Source of the DNA: Flavobacterium sp.
Lineage (GTDB): Bacteria; Bacteroidota; Bacteroidia; Flavobacteriales; Flavobacteriaceae
NCBI GenBank assembly: GCA_030150335.1
Contig: JASLGC010000026.1
Coordinates: forward strand, 1 to 24,608
Reading direction: 5' to 3'
Length of the DNA: 24,608 bases
The translations under genes and the position numbers were made by a program. The notes beneath the pieces are model-generated. The model ran no database searches and was not told where the DNA came from. It saw nothing but the letters and a program-made list of their open reading frames with translations. Positions 7,984 to 14,821 of the stretch are shown here, piece after piece (position 1 is the first letter of the stretch; each line of letters opens with the position of its first letter).

Positions 7984-8043
7984 TAAATGTTTTTTTTGGC
8001 GCAAAAAATCACTAAATAGATTTTTAAATTTAAAAATAATTAG

Positions 8044-8051
8044 TAAGTTTG
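8044..8051 (+). promoter_or_regulatory. -7 promoter element for tRNA-Cys
   Basis: TAAGTTTG is an exact TAnnTTTG match and ends 19 bases before the mature tRNA 5' end. Confidence 0.6.
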
Positions 8052-8070
8052 CAATCCAAATCAAGGACAT

Positions 8071-8141
8071 GGCTTCGTGTCCGAGTGGCTAGGAAGCGGT
8101 CTGCAAAACCGTCTACAGCGGTTCGAATCCGCTCGAAGCCT
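8071..8141 (+). tRNA. tRNA-Cys (anticodon GCA)
   Basis: The acceptor arms GGCTTCG (8071-8077) and CGAAGCC (8134-8140) pair perfectly, with T8141 as discriminator. The anticodon loop CTGCAAA is at 8101-8107 with anticodon GCA at 8103-8105. The T arm contains the standard GGTTCGAATCC. The D arm is short. No CCA is encoded, as is usual in this group. It is a lone tRNA with its own promoter element and terminator. Confidence 0.97.
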
Positions 8142-8149
8142 CAACAGAA

Positions 8150-8178
8150 AAGGATAGCTAAACAGCTATCCTTTTTTT
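8150..8178 (+). terminator. Terminator of tRNA-Cys
   Basis: A perfect 10-bp stem, with arms at 8150-8159 and 8164-8173 and loop AAAC, leads into a T-run. It starts nine bases after the tRNA 3' end. Confidence 0.9.
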
Positions 8179-8187
8179 ATTGGTATT

Positions 8188-8228
8188 AAAAAACGCCTAA
8201 GCAATTCGAAATTGCTTAGGCGTTTTTT
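8188..8228. terminator. Strong hairpin terminator before LysE-type gene
   Basis: A perfect 19-bp stem, with arms at 8188-8206 and 8210-8228 and a 3-base loop, is flanked by A6 and T6. It works in both directions. Its main role is probably to end the minus-strand exporter gene, backing up the tRNA terminator on the plus strand. Confidence 0.9.
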
Positions 8229-8246
8229 GTTTATCGTGAATTAAAC

Positions 8247-8930
8247 TTATTCTTTGTGTTCTAAAGCTTTTAGAGGGATGTTTAAGCTATTATTTTCTGA
8301 TTTTGGAATAATCCCCTTAATCATAATAACTAAGCCGAAAACAATCAAAATAAGACTACTTATCTTTTTAACCTTTAAAATGTTTTTTGGCGTTAGTTTT
8401 TTTCTCAATTGCTTTGCTAATGTGATTTTGAAAATATCTGTTATAAAGTAAGCTGTAATTGTAAAACCAAAGAAAGTAAACATTCTTCCTGTATCCATAT
8501 CCATATTTGGACCTAAAGTGATGATGATAGCAAGCCAGAATCCAAGTACTCCAACATTGATGAAGTTTAAAAGAAAACCTTTTGCAAAAAGGTTTAAGTA
8601 ATCCCTTCTTAAATTAGGTGGTGCAATTTGCAAAGTATCCACCTGAACTTTTTTTAGGCGCACAAAGGATATGACACCATAAGTAAGCATGATAATTCCT
8701 CCAAAAATAAATAAAGCAGGATCATCTTTGATAGCATTGATTAAACGGAAACTACTAAAGAAAGCTACAGCAAAAAATAAAGCATCTGCTAAGATTACTC
8801 CAATATCAAAGGCAATTGCTGCTTTAAACCCTCTTGTTATACTTGTTTCAATAAGAATAAAAAAAACAGGACCAATCATAAAGCTCAAGAAAAAACCAAG
8901 CGATATCCCTGTAATTAAGTCGTCTATCAT
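8247..8930 (-). CDS. LysE/RhtB family amino-acid exporter
   Basis: An inner-membrane exporter of the LysE superfamily, which expels amino acids or related metabolites; the substrate cannot be told from sequence. From the ATG at 8930 the protein has 227 residues and six hydrophobic segments. The family G-x-x-x-x-G-P pattern in the first segment reads GFFLSFMIGPVFF. A basic loop follows the third helix. An in-frame TTG three codons upstream (8939) is possible, but ATG is the better start. The upstream DUF2807 terminator ends only about 11 bases before this ATG, leaving little room for a separate promoter. It ends at the 19-bp hairpin shared with the tRNA side. Confidence 0.88.
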   Translation of the reverse strand: MIDDLITGISLGFFLSFMIGPVFFILIETSITRGFKAAIAFDIGVILADALFFAVAFFSSFRLINAIKDDPALFIFGGIIMLTYGVISFVRLKKVQVDTLQIAPPNLRRDYLNLFAKGFLLNFINVGVLGFWLAIIITLGPNMDMDTGRMFTFFGFTITAYFITDIFKITLAKQLRKKLTPKNILKVKKISSLILIVFGLVIMIKGIIPKSENNSLNIPLKALEHKE

Positions 8931-8941
8931 TTTAATCAATT

Positions 8942-8970
8942 AAAAAGTGCCTATTAAAAAATAGGCACTT
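8942..8970 (-). terminator. Terminator of the rnr-DUF2807 unit
   Basis: A perfect 10-bp stem, with arms at 8945-8954 and 8961-8970 and a 6-base loop, is followed by a T-run on the minus strand. It lies immediately before the LysE-type start codon. Confidence 0.85.
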
Positions 8971-9014
8971 GTATATATCTTTTGCAAGATACGGCTTTTT
9001 GAATTAAAAGTATA

Positions 9015-9689
9015 TTATTCGTTCGCTACTTTTTTGACAGTTCCCCCTAATACGTTCTTCTCAGTAACGTTTTTAGGATTTCCATAAATAGTAATTGTTC
9101 CTCCTGCTCTTGTTTTAGCATCAACCAATTCAGTAGCGTTTACATCCGCAGAACCTCCCGCATTTACAGTAACTGTAGTTTGGTTAGTAAGCAGTTTTTT
9201 ATTTCTAATTTCTGCACCAGAGTTAGAAACGATATCCTGTACACTCGCTTTACCTGTTAGTTTTACAATAGAACCAGAACCCGCTTTCACATCCACTCTT
9301 TCAGCGTCTATTTCTGCAGCAATCACAGCCCCATTTTTAGCAGTAACATCTAGTTTTGTTGCTTTGATTGGGTCTTTAGCTTTAATTGTAGCACCTTCAT
9401 CCGCAAGAATTTCACTCAATTCTTTGTAGTAAAGAGTAACTTTAACGCCTTCTCCTTGTAGAGATTTAACGAAGTTCATTTTAATTTTTAATGCACCGTT
9501 CTTATTTACAACATTTACATTATCAACGTTTTCTCCTTCTATATCAATTTTTTGAGTATCTGAAGGAACCAATGTAAGTTGAATCTGATCAAATACGCTC
9601 ATTTTATTGAAATCACCCAATGCACTACTTTTTTGAGCAAAAACAAATGGCGATACAATAAGAGCAAGCAATAATGCTAAGTTTTTCAT
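9015..9689 (-). CDS. Secreted head-GIN/DUF2807 domain protein
   Basis: A 224-residue exported protein with a clean signal peptide of about 18 residues (hydrophobic core LALLLALIVSPFVF, cleavage probably after FA before QK). The mature part is a run of short beta strands rich in Val, Lys, Ala and Gly with repeated V-x-A-x-x-G-x-x turns. This matches the DUF2807 (head GIN) beta-helix family common in Bacteroidota envelopes. The molecular function is unknown. It starts two bases after the rnr stop codon, so the two are co-transcribed and probably translationally coupled. Confidence 0.85.
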   Translation of the reverse strand: MKNLALLLALIVSPFVFAQKSSALGDFNKMSVFDQIQLTLVPSDTQKIDIEGENVDNVNVVNKNGALKIKMNFVKSLQGEGVKVTLYYKELSEILADEGATIKAKDPIKATKLDVTAKNGAVIAAEIDAERVDVKAGSGSIVKLTGKASVQDIVSNSGAEIRNKKLLTNQTTVTVNAGGSADVNATELVDAKTRAGGTITIYGNPKNVTEKNVLGGTVKKVANE

Positions 9690-9691
9690 TT

Positions 9692-11869
9692 TTAAGAGTT
9701 TTTTCTAATGTAATTAAAATCAAGTTGTTTTTTGACTAAATCCGCATTTTTAACAGTAACTATAACTTCATCTCCAAGCTGTAACATTGTTTTATTAGCT
9801 TGACCGATTAAAGCATATTGTTTTTCTTCAAATACGTAGTAATCATCTTTAATTTCGCGAATGCGAACCATTCCTTCACATTTGTTCTCTACAATCTCAA
9901 CGTAGATTCCCCATTCAGTAACACCTGAAATAACACCCAAGAACTCCTGCCCTTTTTGGTCTTCCATGTATTTTACTTGCATGTATTTGATACTATCTCT
10001 TTCTGCATTAGCAGCAAGACTTTCTCTTGAAGAACAGTGATTACATTTTTTCTCGAAATCATCAACGCTTACAGACGCACCTTTATCCAAGTAATGTTGT
10101 AATAAACGGTGAGCCATAACGTCAGGATAACGACGAATAGGCGATGTAAAGTGTGAATAGTAATCAAAAGCCAATCCGTAGTGACCGATATTATTTGTAG
10201 AGTAACTTGCTTTACTCATACATCTAATAGTCAATGTATCTACCAGGTTTTGTTCTTTCTTACCATGAACATCTTTCAATAATTTATTCAAAGATTTTGA
10301 AATGCTTGATTTTGTATTGAAGTTGATTTTATGTCCAAAACGAGCAATAACTGATTGTAAACCGAATAGTTTTTCTTGGTCTGGTTCATCGTGAACACGG
10401 TAAACGAATGTTTTCTTTTGTTTTCCAATGTATTCAGAAACCTTTCTATTCGCTAACAACATGAACTCTTCAATCAAGTGGTTTGCCTCTTTCGCCTCTT
10501 TAAAGAATACACCTACTGGCACATCATTCTCATCTAAATTGAATTTAACTTCCACTTTATCAAAAGAAATAGCTCCTTCACCCATACGTTTTTTACGCAT
10601 GATTTTCGCTAAGTCGTTTAATTTAAGAACAGCATCAGCAACTTCTTGAGTTACCTCTTGAGGTGCTCCCGTTAATGAAATTTCTTCTGGAATTGTTCTA
10701 TCACTTGTTTCAATGATATACTGTGCTTCTTCGTAAGCCATACGCTGGTTAGAATGAGTTACCGTTCTACCAAACCATTGGTCTACAATTTCAGCTTTTT
10801 CGTTAATTTCAAATACGGCAGAGAAAGTAAATTTATCTTCATTTGGTCTTAAAGAACAAGCGAAGTTAGATAATACTTCTGGCAACATTGGGATAGTTCT
10901 ATCTACTAAGTAAACAGAAGTACCTCTTGTAAACGCTTCTTCATCAAGAATAGTTCCTTCTTGAACATAGTGAGAAACGTCTGCAATGTGAATACCTACG
11001 CTATAATTTCCGTTTTCTAATTTTTCAAAAGACAACGCATCATCAAAATCTTTCGCATCTTTAGGGTCAATGGTGAAAGTCAAAACTTCACGCATATCTC
11101 TACGTCTTTCAATCTCTGCTTCATTAATAGAAGTGTCAATTTTATTAGCAAAAGCCTCTACTTCTTTAGGGAAATCAGAAGGCAGTCCATATTCCGCAAG
11201 AATTGCGTGGATTTCAGTATCGTGTTCTCCTTGTTTACCAAGTACTTTCACAACTTTTCCAAATGGGCTATCCGCTTTTTCTGGCCAATCTTCAATTTCA
11301 ACCACCACTACTTCACCGTCAAGAGCATCTCCGATTTTTTCCTTAGGAACAAAGATATCTGTGTACATTTTAGGGTCTGCAGTAGATACAAAAGCAAAGT
11401 TCTTTTGGATTTCGATAACCCCAACAAATTGAATTTTGTGTCTTTCTAAAATTTCAACAACTTCCCCTTCAGGTTTTTTACCATTTCGTTTGTTGTATAT
11501 ATATGCTTTTACAAAATCTCCATCAAGAGCTTTGTGTAAGTTATTTGTAGGGATAAATACATCCTCCTCCAAGTCTTCACAAACCAAATAAGCAGTTTTA
11601 CGAGTAGTCATATCAATGTATCCCTCAATGTAATTAGCTTTAGGGATAAAGCGATATTTACCAGTTTCAACCTCTTCGATTTTGTCTTTAGATAGCAAAT
11701 ATTTTATCTCTTTGATAATTTCATTTCTACCTTGAGTATCATTAACATCAAGTTGCCCAGCAATTTGTTTATAGTTATATGATTTGTTTGTATTCTTAGA
11801 TAAAAACTTTAATATTTTACCTGCGAAGTCAAATTGTTTATTCTTTTTCTTCTTTATTTTTTTTGTCAT
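9692..11869 (-). CDS. rnr: Ribonuclease R
   Basis: A 3'-5' exoribonuclease of the RNase II/R family that degrades structured RNA and takes part in RNA quality control. At 725 residues it has the full RNase R layout. A Lys-rich N-terminus and a helical winged region (about 12-75) come first, then two cold-shock-like RNA-binding domains (about 80-215). The RNB catalytic domain begins near 255 with IDPKDAKDFDDA, whose Asp268, Asp274, Asp276 and Asp277 are the metal-binding positions. A C-terminal S1 domain starts near 640 (GVISGVTEWGIYVEI). The ATG is followed by a strongly basic stretch that fits RNase R. A DUF2807 gene follows after two bases. No exact TAnnTTTG is visible upstream. Confidence 0.96.
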   Translation of the reverse strand: MTKKIKKKKNKQFDFAGKILKFLSKNTNKSYNYKQIAGQLDVNDTQGRNEIIKEIKYLLSKDKIEEVETGKYRFIPKANYIEGYIDMTTRKTAYLVCEDLEEDVFIPTNNLHKALDGDFVKAYIYNKRNGKKPEGEVVEILERHKIQFVGVIEIQKNFAFVSTADPKMYTDIFVPKEKIGDALDGEVVVVEIEDWPEKADSPFGKVVKVLGKQGEHDTEIHAILAEYGLPSDFPKEVEAFANKIDTSINEAEIERRRDMREVLTFTIDPKDAKDFDDALSFEKLENGNYSVGIHIADVSHYVQEGTILDEEAFTRGTSVYLVDRTIPMLPEVLSNFACSLRPNEDKFTFSAVFEINEKAEIVDQWFGRTVTHSNQRMAYEEAQYIIETSDRTIPEEISLTGAPQEVTQEVADAVLKLNDLAKIMRKKRMGEGAISFDKVEVKFNLDENDVPVGVFFKEAKEANHLIEEFMLLANRKVSEYIGKQKKTFVYRVHDEPDQEKLFGLQSVIARFGHKINFNTKSSISKSLNKLLKDVHGKKEQNLVDTLTIRCMSKASYSTNNIGHYGLAFDYYSHFTSPIRRYPDVMAHRLLQHYLDKGASVSVDDFEKKCNHCSSRESLAANAERDSIKYMQVKYMEDQKGQEFLGVISGVTEWGIYVEIVENKCEGMVRIREIKDDYYVFEEKQYALIGQANKTMLQLGDEVIVTVKNADLVKKQLDFNYIRKNS

Positions 11870-12183
11870 TTTTTCTATATTTTAAATCTATAAGCCCGCC
11901 CTGAGGCTAATAGTTGCTTAAATGTACAAAATACTATACTCTTTTTACCAAAAAAAGTAGTAAATTATTATATGTACGTGATTACTAAAGGGCTTATTTA
12001 TAGGATATCACTACTAATATTATTGTCTTTTTGAATTGGAAGCTTTTAAATTCTATGTAATAATATGTAGTAACTTTTTAGTATTTGTGTACAAAGAAAA
12101 CAATATCTTTTCTAAAAACGCAAAAAATGTTGTTTGTGTTTAAATTTTTGTATTTTAGGGTTAACCAAAAAACCAACAAAATT
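11870..12183. other. Divergent intergenic region between rnr and acyl-CoA synthetase
   Basis: This 314-base gap must hold both divergent promoters. I find no exact TAnnTTTG on either strand; TATTTTAG near 12152-12159, before the synthetase, is the nearest weak match. A small hairpin word pair AGCC/GGCT lies at about 11893-11909. No RNA gene or coding sequence is evident. Confidence 0.6.
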
Positions 12184-13797
12184 ATGAATACAATTTCTTA
12201 TGTGCACGGCGCTTCACAGATGCCGTTGTTAGGAGAAACTATTGGTCAAAACTTAAAAAAAATCACCCAAAAGTACCCTAATCAAGAAGCAATAGTTAGC
12301 GTTCATCAGAATTTTAGAGCTACATATCAAGAGTTTTATAACCTAACCACAAAGGTTGCTAAAGCTTTGTTAGCGAGTAATGTACAGAAAGGAGATCGCG
12401 TAGGTATTTGGGCTCCTAATTGTTATGAATGGGTGCTAATGCAATACGCTACAGCGAGAATTGGAGTCATATTAGTTAATATAAACCCTGCCTATCGCGC
12501 ACATGAAATTGAATTTGCAATTAACCAATCGGAGATTTCGCTAATCGTATCTGCAAGCAGTTTTAAAACCAGTGATTACAGAAAAATAATTTCTATGGTT
12601 TTTGAAGACTGTCCATCACTTCGCGAGGTAATTTTCTTAGGAGATGAATGGGAACAATTCCTTACTTCTGCCGATCAAATTACAGATGGAGAATTGGCTA
12701 TAATTGAAGATTCTGTTCAATTTGGAGAAGCTGTAAATATTCAATATACCTCGGGAACAACTGGTTTTCCTAAAGGTGTTACCCTAACCCATCACAATAT
12801 TTTAAATAACGGTTATTTTATTGGTGTACGTTTAAAGTACACTATAAAAGATCGGGTTTGTATTCCTGTGCCCTTTTACCACTGTTTTGGTATGGTAATC
12901 GGAAACCTATGTTGTACTTCTCATGGAGCAACGATTGTTATTCCAAATGACAGCTTTGACCCTGTGAAAACACTTCAAGTGGTGCAAGACGAAAAGTGTA
13001 CTTCTCTTTACGGAGTACCAACGATGTTTATTGCAGAGTTGCAACTACCTAATTTTAGTGATTTTGACCTAAGTTCCCTTAGAACTGGTGTAATGGCGGG
13101 ATCATTATGTCCGGAATATGTAATGAAACGCGTGAAAAGCGAAATGCACATGGAGGAAGTTAGTATCTGTTATGGAATGACGGAGACCTCCCCTGTTTCT
13201 ACTCAAACTCATATAGGAATTGATATTAAAAAGCAGACAACAACAGTTGGAACAGTACAAGATCACATTGAAATTAAGATTATCGATCCAGAAACGGGTT
13301 TTATCTTGCCTCGTGGAGAAGCTGGCGAATTGTGTACTCGTGGATATTCAGTAATGTTGAAGTATTGGAACAACAGAACACTTACCTCAGAGGTATTGGA
13401 TGAAAATAGATGGATGCATTCAGGCGACTTAGCCTCAATGGACGAGGACGGTTTTATTTCTATTACTGGGCGTATTAAAGACCTTATTATTCGCGGAGGA
13501 GAAAACATTTCACCAAAGTGGATTGAGGATTTCCTTTATACGCATACAGATATTGCAGATGTACAGGTAATTGGTGTACCGTCAGAGAAATACGGTGAGG
13601 AAATTATGGCTTGGATTATTATGAAGCCAGGCAAAACTGCTACAGCTGAAGAGATGCGTGCCTTCTGTGACCAAAAGATTGCACATTATAGAATTCCTAA
13701 ATATTGGAAGTTTGTAACAGAATTCCCAATGACTATTTCCGGCAAGGTGCGCAAGGTAGAAATGCGTCAGATAGCTGTAGAAGAATTAGGGCTATAA
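12184..13797 (+). CDS. Acyl-CoA synthetase (AMP-binding, FadD-like)
   Basis: An ANL-superfamily enzyme that activates a carboxylic acid, probably a medium- or long-chain fatty acid, to acyl-AMP and then acyl-CoA. From the ATG at 12184 it has 537 residues. The P-loop YTSGTTGFPKG is at 188-198, YGMTETSP at 330-337, SGDL at 413-416 and GRIKDLIIRGGENI at 429-442. The catalytic Lys521 in SGKVRK is near the end, so the protein is complete. An in-frame TTG at 12085 would add 33 residues without family character, so I reject it. The exact acyl substrate cannot be read from sequence. A TAnnTTTG element separates it from rpiB, 13 bases beyond its stop. Confidence 0.9.
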   Translation: MNTISYVHGASQMPLLGETIGQNLKKITQKYPNQEAIVSVHQNFRATYQEFYNLTTKVAKALLASNVQKGDRVGIWAPNCYEWVLMQYATARIGVILVNINPAYRAHEIEFAINQSEISLIVSASSFKTSDYRKIISMVFEDCPSLREVIFLGDEWEQFLTSADQITDGELAIIEDSVQFGEAVNIQYTSGTTGFPKGVTLTHHNILNNGYFIGVRLKYTIKDRVCIPVPFYHCFGMVIGNLCCTSHGATIVIPNDSFDPVKTLQVVQDEKCTSLYGVPTMFIAELQLPNFSDFDLSSLRTGVMAGSLCPEYVMKRVKSEMHMEEVSICYGMTETSPVSTQTHIGIDIKKQTTTVGTVQDHIEIKIIDPETGFILPRGEAGELCTRGYSVMLKYWNNRTLTSEVLDENRWMHSGDLASMDEDGFISITGRIKDLIIRGGENISPKWIEDFLYTHTDIADVQVIGVPSEKYGEEIMAWIIMKPGKTATAEEMRAFCDQKIAHYRIPKYWKFVTEFPMTISGKVRKVEMRQIAVEELGL

Positions 13798-13810
13798 TTA
13801 ATAAAAATAC

Positions 13811-13818
13811 TAACTTTG
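13811..13818 (+). promoter_or_regulatory. -7 promoter element for rpiB
   Basis: TAACTTTG is an exact TAnnTTTG match, 27 bases before the rpiB ATG and just after the acyl-CoA synthetase stop. Confidence 0.6.
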
Positions 13819-13845
13819 TAGAAGTATAATACAACACAACATAAA

Positions 13846-14277
13846 ATGAATATTTCAATCGGAAACGACCACGCAGGTCCAGCGTACAAACAAGCAATTA
13901 TCAAATTACTTGAATCAAGAGGATATAATGTAACGAACTACGGTACAGATGATTTTGGTTCAGTAGATTATCCAGATTTTGGACATAAAGTTGCATTTGA
14001 TGTAGAAGAAGGAAAAGCAGATTTCGGAATTGTAATCTGTGGAAGTGGAAATGGAATTGCAATGACTGCAAACAAACACCAAGGTGTAAGATGCGCATTG
14101 TGTTGGACAAAAGAGATTGCTGAATTAGCAAGATTACACAACGATGCTAACGTGATTAGTATTCCTGCAAGATATACTTCAATCGAGCAAGCAGTTGCAA
14201 TGGTTGAAGCGTTTTTAGACACTAAATTTGAAGGTGGTCGTCACTTGACAAGAGTTAATAAAATAGCTTGTTCTTAA
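13846..14277 (+). CDS. rpiB: Ribose-5-phosphate isomerase B
   Basis: A 143-residue isomerase of the RpiB/LacAB family that interconverts ribose 5-phosphate and ribulose 5-phosphate in the pentose phosphate pathway. Diagnostic segments are GNDHAG at 6-11, the anion-binding loop CGSGNG at 65-70 with the catalytic Cys65, and LHNDAN at 97-102 with His98. Length is normal. It has its own TAnnTTTG element and a hairpin terminator, so it is probably monocistronic. The family also contains allose- and galactose-6-phosphate isomerases, but nothing nearby suggests that role. Confidence 0.95.
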   Translation: MNISIGNDHAGPAYKQAIIKLLESRGYNVTNYGTDDFGSVDYPDFGHKVAFDVEEGKADFGIVICGSGNGIAMTANKHQGVRCALCWTKEIAELARLHNDANVISIPARYTSIEQAVAMVEAFLDTKFEGGRHLTRVNKIACS

Positions 14278-14298
14278 GTAGAACAATTGATAAAATAT

Positions 14299-14334
14299 AA
14301 GAGGTATAATTTTAGAATTATGCCTCTTTTTTTT
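14299..14334 (+). terminator. Terminator of rpiB
   Basis: A 13-bp stem with one G-U pair, arms at 14299-14311 and 14316-14328 and a 4-base loop, runs into eight T residues. Confidence 0.9.
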
Positions 14335-14351
14335 GGTTTGATTGCACATCG

Positions 14352-14411
14352 CTTCGAGTATTGTTCGTATTTCGTTCGAAAAACAGGCCTTTTTCCGAAG
14401 AAACCTCGAAG
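14352..14411. repeat. Imperfect inverted-repeat element, GC-richer than surroundings
   Basis: The arm at 14352-14367 starts CTTCGAG. The reverse complement of 14396-14411 also starts CTTCGAG, and the arms agree at 13 of 16 positions. Between them lie TTCGTTCGAA-type and AGGCCT palindromic words. The element sits in the 167-base gap between the rpiB terminator and the DUF1294 gene. It could be a dispersed palindromic repeat or the scar of a small mobile element. Copy number cannot be judged from this window. Confidence 0.4.
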
Positions 14412-14501
14412 GAATGTGGGAGTATTATCGAATTAGACTGCCTTCTACCCTACTCTATTACATTATATTTTTAATATGGACGATGAGTCAAAAGGAAAAT
14501 A

Positions 14502-14765
14502 TCATCGTTTAAAAAGGGCAAATAATAAAATTATTTGCACAATAAGGATTGCGTAGAATTTGAATTTAAACGAATCTTTAGAGGTTTTATGTCTCAATTT
14601 TTTCATTGCTAACCACCCTCCTAAACTTCCTCCAAAGAAACATAGCGTCAGTAAATTCTTTTCAGAAATTCTGTTTTTGTGCTTTATTGCTCGCTCTTTG
14701 TCTACAGCAAACATGGAGAAAGCTATATAGTTAATTATGAATAAGTAAAGGAATAAAAACTTCAT
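14502..14765 (-). CDS. DUF1294 family membrane protein
   Basis: An 87-residue membrane protein with the DUF1294 layout. A first hydrophobic segment is at about residues 2-20, then a basic loop with DKERAIKHKNRISEK. A second hydrophobic segment has the family motif FFGGSLGGWLAM (about 43-54). A basic HKTSKDSFKFKF loop and a final hydrophobic helix follow. Function is unknown. It is divergent from tex across 56 bases and has its own exact promoter element. I see only a weak hairpin at its 3' end (CGATGA/TCATCG), overlapping the stop codon. Confidence 0.88.
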   Translation of the reverse strand: MKFLFLYLFIINYIAFSMFAVDKERAIKHKNRISEKNLLTLCFFGGSLGGWLAMKKLRHKTSKDSFKFKFYAILIVQIILLFALFKR

Positions 14766-14783
14766 GAGATTTATTTATTGTCG

Positions 14784-14791
14784 CAAAGGTA
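14784..14791 (-). promoter_or_regulatory. -7 promoter element for the DUF1294 gene
   Basis: On the minus strand this reads TACCTTTG, an exact TAnnTTTG match, 18 bases before the ATG. Confidence 0.6.
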
Positions 14792-14821
14792 GTATTTTAG
14801 CTAATCTTAAAATAATTAATT

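Noticed and set aside
8188..8228. Long perfect inverted repeat as a mobile-element end or tRNA-linked attachment site
   Set aside because: It has the classic form of a bidirectional terminator with A and T flanks, and no integrase or tRNA 3' duplication is seen.
8931..8939. TTG start three codons upstream for the LysE-type exporter
   Set aside because: The ATG at 8930 is the stronger start and fits the family N-terminus.
12085..12183. Upstream TTG start that would lengthen the acyl-CoA synthetase
   Set aside because: The extra 33 residues look like translated intergenic DNA, while the ATG at 12184 gives a normal family N-terminus.
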